A stretch of 21,676 nucleotides of DNA from Chara braunii (lineage: Eukaryota > Streptophyta > Charophyceae > Charales > Characeae): NCBI GenBank assembly GCA_003427395.1, contig BFEA01000342.1, positions 1,636,344 to 1,658,019 of the forward strand, in the 5' to 3' direction. Shown one piece after another: positions 9,991-17,430 of this stretch. Both the position numbers and the translations under genes were made by a program. The notes under the pieces are model-generated. The model saw only the letters and a list, made by a program, of their open reading frames with translations. It was not told the DNA's origin and did not search any database. The number at the start of each line of letters is the position of its first letter. Position 1 is the first letter of the stretch.

Positions 9991-10208
9991 CATGATTCCC
10001 TGTCGCAAATCATCATGGATACATTCACAATTTATCCAATTACCTATCACGGGTTGTCGTATCGCAGTTTGGACAGGGTTGTCAGTATTCCACACTTGTT
10101 ATCATCATGTACAAACAAACGGTATATTACACGATGGACACTAGTCCTATCTAAGACCTGAATCCCTTACTACCATTAGACGACCCTGCTGTCCACGGCT
10201 GGATGGAG

Positions 10209-10940
10209 TCAAGTANGAGGGGCANCATCCGGCCTCGTCTTTCGACCTACAGGNCGCGGCCCCCGCAGCCATAGCTGCGGATCATCAGTGAAGGATGGGT
10301 GTGTGAAGCGCTTGTTCTCGGGGAGCCTCTTATTGAGGAGGGCCAGGAAGGAGGNCGATTGGCCAAGCTGCACGGATTGTTCTATNACANCCCCAGCCTC
10401 CCTGATCAGAGGGAGGAGGTCGCACCATGTGAAGGCCAGGTCCTGCGGAGGGAAGAGATTGCGCATGGTTGGTTCTGCACGGAGCATGAAGCAGTATGCC
10501 CCTATGGTCTGTGTAGCGGAGCCTTTCAACAACAATCTAATCGCTGATATCCCCTTGATGGGCGAGATTCTATACGCGGGTCCCGCCGATCGTTCCGTCA
10601 CGGCTACAGCTCGCTGCATAGAGGGGTGATGTTCAGCCACCTTGACGAATGGGATAGCCGGTTCTTGCGACGTCTCAGGCTGGCTGTATAGCATAGCCTG
10701 CACCTTGTCCTCATACAGACGGCAGACAATAGGGACTATGCGAATCCGGCCCTGCGATCGGAGTTCATCAAACCTCCCATCAAGGAGAAGTATGCGTGCG
10801 AGTTGCATGCGATCGTGCGCCTGCGGCTCCTCTTTCGGGAGTCCTCTCAACGACTGCCCCAAGCTTTGCTCTTACATGCTTTCGTCATCCGGGGAGGACG
10901 AAGGCAATGGGTCTGGGGGTGACAGCTTTGCGGGTTGTTA
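10209..10940 (-). pseudogene. LINE B ORF1, C-terminal conserved region
   Basis: The minus-strand frame starts near SPPDPLPSSSPDDESM, has a TAA at about 10883, continues with SLGQSLRGLPKEEPQAHDRM and ends at the TGA at 10211-10209. It includes LARILLLDGRFDELRSQGR, IRLLLKGSATQTIGAYC, LAFTWCDLLPLIREAG and ALLNKRLPENKRFTHPSF. The last block is repeated exactly in the independent fragment at 1055-1302. That shows it is real protein sequence and the true end of ORF1. I do not recognise the domain. It is mixed helix-like and hydrophobic, unlike the disordered stretch before it. The link to the upstream frame crosses a long C-run (10965-10980, with an N), where base counts are unreliable. Several Ns lie in the last 60 codons. 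Confidence 0.75.
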
Positions 10941-10958
10941 GAGCTGTCAGGCCGCAGC

Positions 10959-12443
10959 TTACTCGGGGGGGGGGGNGGGGAGGGGTTGAAAGACAGAAGG
11001 GCCTTGAGGAGGGGGAAGAGGAAGGGCAGGTCCCAGGGTTTGGGAGGCAGAGCTCGTAATCTCCACGAAGTGCTGCCAAACCTTGCCCCCCGGGTTCTGC
11101 ATCGGTTTACCTATCATCGACTCAGAGGTCTTCCTCCTTTTGTCGTGTTCAGATTCATCCGGTAAGTCAACAGGCGATGCCTCCCTGCTCGTCCGACCCC
11201 TGCCCTGCCTGCGCTGGCGGCCGCGCTTAGAGTTCGTGCCCCGACTGCTCTGCGATGGCCGTTCCTCTTGGCCTCGAATTCCTTCCTGTGGCTGGGGGGG
11301 CACGATCTTGAGGTCGTTGATGCCTTTGGGGAGTTCAAATTCAGCTTCCGGTATAGGGTCTGGCATGGCGACCGCTTGAGGAGTGGTCTTCTGCTGATGG
11401 CGTCCTATTTTGTCCTTCTGGCTGCTATACCTGCCCCTCGAGGCCGACCCATAACAAAGCACCCTGGCCTTGGGCTTCCTGTTGGCCTTTTGGCTATGGG
11501 GTTGCATAAGCGAGCCGGTGTCACCCGCGGCTAAGCGTCCCCGAGTACTCTTTGGCCTTCCTTTCGGCTTGGGGGGCGGGGCCGCCACCTGCTTGCCGCG
11601 CCCCAATCTGCTCACGTCACCACGTTGCTGCTGCCTCCTTTGGTGCTGAGCGTTCTGATCGTAGCGGAGCGGTTCCTGCTCGGCTCGCTCCGCACCTTTA
11701 GCTTGCCCTTCTTCCAGCCCAGAAGTTGTAGTCGTCTTTCCTTCCTCCCCTACCTTGAGCTTCTCGTTCCGATCTCCGTCTGTGTCCCTCTTTTCCTCCC
11801 CAGCCGCTCCACCCCCCATAGCACCTGCCTCCTCACGCCGCTGTTCCGACCGTTGGTGCTGGGTCTTTCGACCCTGGAGAGGAGGCACCTGGTCAGTCTG
11901 CTTCGAGCCCTTCGAGCCCTTATCCTCATCACCCTCGCTGTCGTCAGCTAATGCTCCAGGTGTCACCTCCCGGTCTCCATCGCCCTCCTTCCGGTGCTGA
12001 CGGAGCGGCTCGTAGGGTTGCGGATTCTCCCCGCGTCCATCCTTATCCACCTGGTCTTCGACTTTTGCCGATGTGTCCTGCTTCCATACCCGGAGGCGTT
12101 GATCGATGGTCTGCTCATCCATGTCTTCGCAGCATTCCATTGCCACCGGATGGTTGTTGTCTTCTCGCTGTTCCCCATCTTCTCTTACCACAGCCTGTTC
12201 AGAGTGAGTATCCCCCGACAAGACGATAACGCCTCGGGGTGTTATACAGGCTTGATGGCTCAGGGGCCGGGATCCCGCCGGCGCCTGGGGCTGCGGGCCA
12301 CCCCCCTGCGACTGAGGCTGTGCGGCATCCGGTGCTTGTTGGTGCAGTGGTGGTGGTACTTGGTATGGTGGTTGCTTCTGTTGTTGGCGCTGTTGTTGGC
12401 GCTCTTGCTGCATGCGTTCGGCCCAATGAATGTGATCCCCGGT
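10959..12443 (-). pseudogene. LINE B ORF1, disordered middle region with AT-hook-like motif
   Basis: An open frame of about 490 codons is very rich in Gln, Glu, Lys, Arg, Gly and Pro. It begins with a Gln-rich run (MQQERQQQRQQQKQ). Basic clusters include KPKGRPKSTRGR (residues 282-293 from the Met at 12413), which resembles an AT-hook core, and KRGRQRRQGRGR. LINE ORF1 proteins bind RNA, and such tails fit nucleic-acid binding or nuclear entry. It is in the same frame as the upstream piece (12672-13751) and separated from it only by stops at 12674 and 12446, with readable codons between. I therefore treat it as one broken ORF1. The end at 10959 follows the long C-run and may be a base-count artefact. 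Confidence 0.6.
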
Positions 12444-12671
12444 TTATGGCTGCATGCCGGACTTCTGACGGCCATCGTGATGTCGGTCTGAGGTTGCCTG
12501 CGGGAGTTTCTGCCGCTCCTGCCCTCCTCGTCGGTGCACTTCCTCCCGTGCTTGTGATTTCTTCGCAGGCGCTTTGTTGGATCCCTGATCCAGAAGGGCT
12601 GCTTGGCGTGACCGGGCTCCCCTGGCTCCATCAATGTTTTGAGAGTGCCGTGGGAGAGATGGTTGAAGAAG

Positions 12672-13751
12672 TCAGCGGTCACCCACCTCCATCACGTCGC
12701 CCAGGCTGGACTCGGTGGCGATCTCGGTATAGATCACNTTGTCGAACTCNNTTTCGAAGTNCTCCCAACAANCAGTTTCCGTAGTGTCGTCACTNGGAAG
12801 GCCTGGGTCNGCTCGCAGCAGCTGCTCCCTACGGGCCAGTTCCTCCTTGGTCTCCGCCATAGTTAAGCAACGACCCCTACGTGCGAGATGCACGTGCCNT
12901 CGGCAGTTGTCGCACCATGGGGTCTCACTTGTAGCACCCCTAACCTCTGGCCGGCCGTAGTACGCTTGCGCCACCGCCAACCGCTCCAATCCCTGCGAGC
13001 GCAGNGGGGGGTAGAGGTCGAATTTGATTGTCTCCCTACCATCCCCATCTACCGCCCAGGTGCCCTCGGGGTTTCTGACTGCCCCAAAGAATGATTCAGC
13101 TAACTGTCGGAGCATGAGCACCGCCATGGGAGGGGGCTGAACAAACCGTACCCATGGTTTCGCCTTCCGCTCTTGCAGCCTCTCCCACTTCACCTCTACT
13201 GGCGATTTCCATGATGTAAATCGAACGAAGTACGTATGATCGCCTAGTCGAATCCCCTCGATCCCCCGGTCATGGAGCAGCCAGTTTCGCAGCGCAGCCG
13301 TGGGGGCCCAGTAGAAGACCAGAGCCCCACCCTCCACTATCGCCCGGCCTTTGTACGAAGCCTGGCCTTTCTCGGGCCAATTCTCCAGTTCCCAGCAACG
13401 TATCCAATCGAGCTTGGCCCGAGGCGCCAGATCCTTCAGAGGTCCCTCGAAGAGCATCACTATTATATGCGCGCGCATATACGTCATTTGCGCAATCGCC
13501 ATTTTCTCCTCAACCTGGAGAGTGAGTTCGCCATCCACACTCTTAATGCTCACTGCGGGATCCTTCAGAGAGTCAGGGCCGCTTTCCTGACCGCTTTCAT
13601 TATCTTCCAATCCGTGCGGCGTCCTTGTGACGGACCCGCTTGAAGGTGGTTTACCTCCAATCCCTCCGCACCTTGCCCCTGCACCTCCATCATACTCCCC
13701 TCTGCTCAGTCCCACTGCTCCTGGAGTCTTCGCCGTCCGTTGTGTCGTTAT
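12672..13751 (-). pseudogene. LINE B ORF1 core: DUF4283-like region plus modified zinc knuckle
   Basis: This frame of about 360 codons has no ATG at its 5' edge and overlaps the preceding frame (13690-14655) by about 60 bases. The join is probably a frameshift. Residues about 75-215 have the feel of the DUF4283 domain of plant LINE ORF1 proteins: ALVFYWAPTAALRNWLL, then GDHTYFVRFTSW, then PWVRFVQPPPMAVLMLRQ. This is a resemblance by eye, not a search. Residues 281-296 form a zinc-knuckle-like motif C-x2-C-x4-H-x6-C, with longer last spacing than the usual CCHC knuckle. It ends at a TGA (12674-12672), after which the same frame stays open to 12446. Several Ns lie at 12738-12900 and 13005. Confidence 0.7.
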
Positions 13752-14655
13752 CACTTGAGGAGAGACCCCACCGTTGACCCTGCGGGTTGCGGGGTCGTAG
13801 GGGTTGTCTCGATTCCCCCTGCTCCGTCTCCTGGGGGGGGGACCGTGGCCGCCCCGGCTGCTCGACGTCTCGATCCTGTTCCGCCTGCTGCAATGGGTGT
13901 TGCTGCCCTTCTTGGTGCCCCTGCCCTTGCTGCATTCCTTGTTGCACTCCTTGGCTCCGTGCAGATCCTGAGGCTCGCTGCCGTGATTGTTGTAGTACTT
14001 GTTGCCGAGGCCGAATGGTCAGTGTCGAGAGTCGATGGAGTCCCCGGCCCGTCCGTTGGCGTCGGAATGCTGCTCGGAGCTCCTGATGGGCTTTCCTGTT
14101 GATGGACAGGTTGCGCCTCACTGTCGTGATCACTTCGTCAGTCGTGCTGCCTTCCGCGCTAAAGTTGTCTTCGTCCTGGCGCCCTCGGTGGGCCGGGTGG
14201 CTTCCCGACGGAGTGAATGCTAATAGCCAATTTTCATCATCCCGAATGCGATTCTCTATCCTCCTAATTTTCGCTTGCACTCGCCGGCGTTCCCTGTGAG
14301 ACATCCACCGAGCCAGAGCCGATGTGGCTATACTATGCAGGTCGCCCCGCCGCCCTATCTCAATGGCGACGATAAGTGTCGCTAGCCGATCAATCCAGGC
14401 GGCAGTGCTAAGTGTCGTCCACCAGGTTGCTAGCTTCTCGCCTCCAAAGAGCAAGCATCGGCATGTGACGTAGGCCAGTGCCCATGTGCACCCTCAAATC
14501 GCCGCACACCCAATTTCCACAATCGTCGCCCTCCAAACTAGCGATACAGTGCCCCACAGGGCCAACCCTATTTGTCGTATGCCCTCCGCTTGCTTAGCGA
14601 GGGTCCATCCTAACAGCAGCAGACCAATCCCCCATAAGCGCTCCCAATCATCCAT
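13690..14655 (-). pseudogene. LINE B ORF1 N-terminal part: hydrophobic segments then a basic, Gln-rich tail
   Basis: The start is taken as the ATG at 14655, opening MDDWERLWGIGLLLLGWTLA. Four hydrophobic stretches follow: WGIGLLLLGWTLA, IGLALWGTVSLVW, TWALAYVTCRCLLFGG and TWWTTLSTAAW through LATLIVAIEI. They look like membrane segments. One in-frame TGA (14496-14494) interrupts them. Then comes a basic, probably helical stretch (SHRERRRVQAKIRRIENRIR) and a Gln/Arg-rich low-complexity tail ending in EDSRSSGTEQRGV. The frame stops at 13690 while the next frame carries on, so the two were probably one protein. A membrane-like N-terminus is not a feature I know from LINE ORF1 proteins. It could alternatively be a separate small ORF ahead of ORF1. 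Confidence 0.55.
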
Positions 14656-15874
14656 TCCCTGTCAGGTGGCTCCGTATCTCCCCCACCTATCCTCCGTGCC
14701 ATTCTGGAGGCCCACTAGCACTTTGTTGTCCGCCGCGTGTCGTCCCTCCTCCGTTTTCTTTATCCAACGCTCCCCCCTTGCCTCCCCGGGTCTTGTCTTC
14801 TCCGCTTGGTCACTTCCGCAGTCTTCTAGAGCTTTGACCGTCTCTCTCCTTCGCCCGCAAGTACCTCGCTCTCAATCGTGCATTCACCTATCTGATTGCT
14901 CCGCGTCTACCCCCGCCTACCCTTCATGCCGTTTTGTAGGCGCACTAGCGCTTTGTTATCCGCCGAGTGTCGTCCCTCCTCCGTTTTCTTTGTCCAGCGC
15001 TGCCCCCTCGCCTCACTGGGTCTTGTCGCTCCATTTGGATACTTCCGCAGTCTTTCAAGCGTTAACCGTCCCTCTCCTTCGCCCGACAGCGATTCCATCA
15101 TTTCGCTGGCGCTTGTATCATCCCTTGTTTGTCGGACCTTCCGATCCCATACCACCTATCAGTCTGTCTCGACCACTGTTATGCACGCTTGATTGGTCGC
15201 GTTCCCCTCGAGCTGGCCCTCTGGAGATTCCTCATCCCATGTCAGCGTTGACCAGCCTTATTGCGCGATCAGCCCCAGGCGCTGCGTCCGAGTTCTCCCC
15301 TCACCTAGGCTTTTCCTCTCACTGCCACCCTCTCCACCCTGAGCGGTTTCACCGAGCCCACTCGCTCACTCTCTTCCTGCTACCGTCCCCTCGCGCCTCG
15401 TTTTCCGGAGCGCCGTTCGTCTATCGTGTCCCGTCTTTCTACTGGCGCTTTTCCATCCTTGCTCTATTTTACACTCCCATCGCCATCTTCAGCGCGTCAC
15501 CCCTAGTATTCCCTACGGTTCCACTCCCCTATCGGCTTCCATACTTCTTTCNCCCTGCCCGCTTTGAGTAGTACACTCCTCCTATCGTGGGTATCTCTCG
15601 CGCGCCCTGGTCGTCGAGGGCGCTGCACTCCTTTCTTCCTTGCCCTAATTGGCACCACTCCCTCCCCTCCCCGTGTTGTGGGTCCAAGCCCCTAGCCACG
15701 TGTACACTCCGCCCATGTTATCATGTCACCGCTCCGCTCGATATGGACAGCGTCGTTGTCAGCGGGAGTCGGTCAAGCCCAACGTGTTACCGCCATAACC
15801 CTACTCTAATATTCCACCGCTATCCTCTCCCTCACCCCTCCACGTATACTCCCCACTCTCCCCCTCTCCACTCG
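14656..15874 (-). promoter_or_regulatory. 5' region of LINE B with tandem monomers
   Basis: The region lies between the 28S-like 5' flank and the ORF1 ATG. On the minus strand it is purine-rich. Two 229-bp monomers make up the half nearest ORF1. The remainder (about 15130-15874) is GC-rich and holds no supported gene. A long plus-strand frame here (14486-15571) is judged antisense noise. Internal promoters usually lie in this part of LINEs; activity is inferred. Confidence 0.55.
14669..15126. repeat. 229-bp tandem monomers, two units
   Basis: Units start at 14669 and 14898. They share CACTAGC.CTTTGTT, CCGCCG.GTGTCGTCCCTCC, TCCGTTTTCTTT, GGGTCTTGTC, ACTTCCGCAGTCTT and TCTCCTTCGCCCG. Similarity runs about 15 bp further left, so the ORF1 start region (ATGGATGATTGGGAG) has a decayed twin (ATGCACGATTGAGAG) in the second unit. 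Confidence 0.85.
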
Positions 15875-15903
15875 CCTCACAGTTTGTATTCGTGCTCTCA
15901 CAA
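15875..15903 (-). other. 28S rDNA target fragments between element E and LINE B
   Basis: After E's poly(A), the minus strand reads TTGTGAGAGC (15903-15894) and then ACGAATACAAACTGTGAGG (15893-15875). The second word continues the 28S sequence that breaks off after TACGAATAC at 21335. It therefore supplies the missing target: GAATACAAA followed by CTGTGAG. It is the 5' flank of LINE B. Confidence 0.75.
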
Positions 15904-16166
15904 TTTTTTTTTTGTTTTGTTTTGTTTTTTTAAAAAGGGTTGTAGAGGTGTCGGGGATTATTATCCAGGGAGGATGTCCGTCAGAGGGATTTCCGCGCTG
16001 GGGTCAGCCCTACTGATGGTGTAGCGGGCCCACCCACTTACCCAGTGATCCGTCAAGGAGAGAGCTCACAAACCTCGCTACCCACCCGGGAGTATCAGCC
16101 CAGACCGGCGCTACCAGGCCGCTGCGTCGGGGGTCACCCAGCACCCACTCAGGGCTTCACCTCCCT

Positions 16167-16204
16167 GTGGCTCCACAGCCGGGAAGCATTAGCACCACAG
16201 CCAC
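16167..16204 (-). other. LINE-type hairpin inside element E
   Basis: GTGGCT (16167-16172) pairs with AGCCAC (16199-16204). The enclosed CCGGGAAGCATTAGCACC matches the LINE A loop CCGGGAGGCGTTAGCACC at 16 of 18 positions. The stem sequence differs from the LINEs while the loop is kept. Confidence 0.65.
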
Positions 16205-16483
16205 CGTGGTGCCGCAGGGACGCGCCAGACCCTGCTAGGCGAGGGATGACCCCCTCACTCCTCCCGCACGCTCCAACTGAGCCTGCCCCTCTCGGAGCCA
16301 CTCCCCCCCCATGGCCTCAACAACCCCAAGGGGAGGCACACGCTCAACCGTTACGGGAACCCAGGAAGTACGGTTGGGTTGTCAGCATCCAGTGGGCACC
16401 CTTGCAGGTGGCTCCCCAGGTCCGGAGCTGAGCGGTGGACCCCGGTGTACGACCGTGCCCCTGGGAGCGCGCACGCTCAGTTT

Positions 16484-16614
16484 GTGAGTGGTAGTGCGTC
16501 AACCTAACGCCGTGCCGGAGGCATATGCACGAGGTTGCGGATTTGAACTCGCAACCTCATACCACAATGTGCATTTCCCACCGGTGCCCTAACCACTGGC
16601 CATCCGCCACTCAC
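16484..16614 (-). other. tRNA-like head of element E
   Basis: On the minus strand, TGGCCAGTGG (16602-16593) resembles RNA polymerase III box A and GAGTTCAAATCC (16550-16539) resembles box B. About 42 bases separate them, as in tRNAs with a long variable arm. A 9-bp perfect stem GAGGTTGCG/CGCAACCTC surrounds box B. The ends, GTGAGTGG and CCACTCAC, are inverted copies of each other. It does not fold as a normal tRNA: the whole is about 130 bases and the T-arm stem is irregular. I read it as a tRNA-derived promoter rather than a working tRNA. Confidence 0.6.
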
Positions 16615-16623
16615 GCTCTCACA

Positions 16624-16624
<1 letters not shown>
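16615..16624 (-). other. Target motif CTGTGAGAGC after LINE C poly(A)
   Basis: These ten bases sit exactly between the LINE C poly(A) (T-run from 16625) and the first base of element E (16614). The same word follows the B and D tails. Confidence 0.8.
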
Positions 16625-16657
<33 letters not shown>

Positions 16658-16748
16658 AACACATGGATCACTGCTGCGCGATGCGATAAGAGAGTCATCG
16701 AGCAGCAGCAGCCCACCGGCTCCATTCTATTGGTGGGGAGCAGCACCT

Positions 16749-16767
16749 GCTGAGAATCGGGCTCAGC
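16749..16767 (-). other. 3' UTR hairpin near the poly(A), LINE C copy
   Basis: GCTGAG (16749-16754) pairs with CTCAGC (16762-16767) around AATCGGG. Compared with A, the fifth stem pair is A-T instead of G-C, again changed on both sides. Confidence 0.8.
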
Positions 16768-16784
16768 GCCCTAGAGTACAGGTA

Positions 16785-17173
16785 AGGAAGCGAAGGTAGG
16801 GGGTAGGGGTATCGCAGCTGCCCAAAGGCGGCAGGGCTAGGGCAAGAGCGCATTTCGAGTCGTTTCAATCGGGGCCCCTTCTGTCGGGAGGTGTGAGCAC
16901 CCAGTCACAGAAGGGGACTCCGAGGCTCGACCAGCCCACGACGTCCAGGACCTAGCCCCTCGCTCCCCCTAGGGATGATACACATATTACTTACGCCAGT
17001 TTGGCATCTTGAGTACGATATGTCCAATTGAGTAACGATATTCTATAGCTTGGCAATACTGCCAGCAAGTTAGCTGCTATCCTTTCAGCACTCCACCTTA
17101 CGGTAGTTACGGGTTGTTCCACTAAGCATCATACCGCCAAAGGTTCATGTCGAACAAATATTGCAAACGAATT
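16785..17173 (-). repeat. Direct repeat, copy 1 (inside LINE C 3' UTR)
   Basis: It is the original of a segment that recurs at 20628-21029, roughly 95% identical by eye. It runs from AGGAAGCGAAGGTAGGG to GCAAACGAATT. It starts just beyond the poly(A)-proximal hairpin. Confidence 0.9.
16875..16916 (-). other. 3' UTR hairpin with conserved loop, LINE C copy
   Basis: CCCCTTCTGT (16875-16884) pairs perfectly over 10 bp with ACAGAAGGGG (16907-16916). The 22-base loop contains CGGGAGGTGTGAGCACCCAG. It is the best preserved copy and is repeated in C' at 20731-20772. Confidence 0.85.
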
Positions 17174-17430
17174 AACCCCCGCCCTCAGGGGACGCCCTGA
17201 GGACTCGCAACTCATAAACAAAATCTATCAACCTACAGGCCCTTCAGCCGGTACGCCTTCACACTCAGTACTCCCAAGTCATCGGCACTGACAACTCATA
17301 AACTAGCAGTCTACCAACCTATAGTCTCTACCGCGGATACCTCTTCACGCTCAGACCTCCCAAGTCCTCAGTACTCCATCTATCAATCAATTTAACTCCC
17401 ACCAAGCATCTTGCTGTTGCAGGTTCGTGT

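Larger units (their letters stand above)
8586..10208 (-). other. ORF1-ORF2 spacer of LINE B, repeat-rich, no gene
   Basis: No supported coding frame lies in these 1.6 kb. They consist of several degenerate direct repeats: a 157-bp period (CGTTATCCTTCAAAGGGTTGCG at 8634 and a near copy at 8791), an 87-bp period (9128 and 9215), a dispersed copy of AGTTCC.GATTCCAAAAA with GCTTAATTCCACA.GGCAAC (9091 and 9667), and a 62-bp period (9896 and 9958, sharing AATACCTATGAAAGCATGCA). It could be a promoter, an internal ribosome-entry region or an old nested insertion; none of these is shown. Confidence 0.6.
3361..15874 (-). mobile_element. LINE B, putatively full-length 12.5-kb non-LTR retrotransposon
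   Basis: The minus-strand order is: 5' region with 229-bp monomers (15874-14656), ORF1 (14655-10209), repeat-rich spacer (10208-8586), ORF2 with AP endonuclease and RT (8585-4240), 3' UTR and poly(A) (T-run at 3361-3387). Both ends abut 28S-like sequence: ACGAATACAAACTGTGAGG at the 5' side and CTGTGAGAGC after the poly(A). Domain order and the absence of RNase H fit an L1-like plant LINE, but 12.5 kb is about twice the usual size. That one element spans the whole interval is inferred from uniform orientation and flanks; a nested insertion in the spacer cannot be excluded. Confidence 0.65.
15904..16614 (-). mobile_element. Element E: tRNA-headed SINE-like retroelement
   Basis: It is about 710 bp on the minus strand. 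It starts at 16614, directly beside the CTGTGAGAGC that follows LINE C, and ends in an A-rich tail (15931-15904) followed by TTGTGAGAGC. The first 130 bases are tRNA-like. The body contains a version of the LINE 3' UTR hairpin loop (GTGCTAATGCTTCCCGGC on minus against GTGCTAACGCCTCCCGGC in LINE A). It has no coding frame. A tRNA head, LINE-like tail structure and shared target together suggest a SINE mobilised by this LINE family. It could instead be a chimera of a tRNA gene and a truncated LINE. Confidence 0.6.
16653..17430 (-). other. 3' UTR of LINE C
   Basis: It holds the shared TCTATTGGTGGGGAGCA block near 16727, both hairpins, the segment duplicated at 20628-21029, an inverted repeat CCTCAGG/CCTGAGG (17183-17202), and an 84-bp degenerate tandem repeat (CAACTCATAAAC at 17208 and 17292, each followed by CTA.CAACCTA.AG and CTCCCAAGTC). 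No gene is seen. Confidence 0.75.

Noticed and set aside
11994-12784. Several overlapping plus-strand frames of 140-180 codons
   Set aside because: They are mirror frames of the GC-rich, Gln/Arg-rich ORF1 on the minus strand and have no motif of their own.
14486-15571. Plus-strand open frame of 361 codons, rich in Ser, Pro and Leu
   Set aside because: It lies antisense to the LINE B ORF1 start and its 229-bp monomers. Its composition simply reflects CT-rich DNA. The repeat units are read in different frames and no domain is visible.
3361-15874. An LTR retrotransposon or a virus-like element
   Set aside because: There are no long terminal repeats, no protease, integrase or RNase H motifs, and the RT follows an AP endonuclease and ends in poly(A). 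This is non-LTR architecture.
16045-16431. Plus-strand frame of 128 codons
   Set aside because: It lies wholly inside element E, antisense to its tRNA-to-poly(A) direction, and is low in complexity.
16484-16614. A functional tRNA gene
   Set aside because: The box A- and B-like words are present, but the length (about 130 bases), the irregular T-arm and the lack of a normal acceptor stem at the right distance argue for a tRNA-derived SINE head.
17183-17202. Inverted repeat CCTCAGG/CCTGAGG as a terminator or CRISPR-like unit
   Set aside because: It is a single short hairpin in a eukaryotic LINE 3' UTR, absent from the A and B copies and without spacers or a repeat array.
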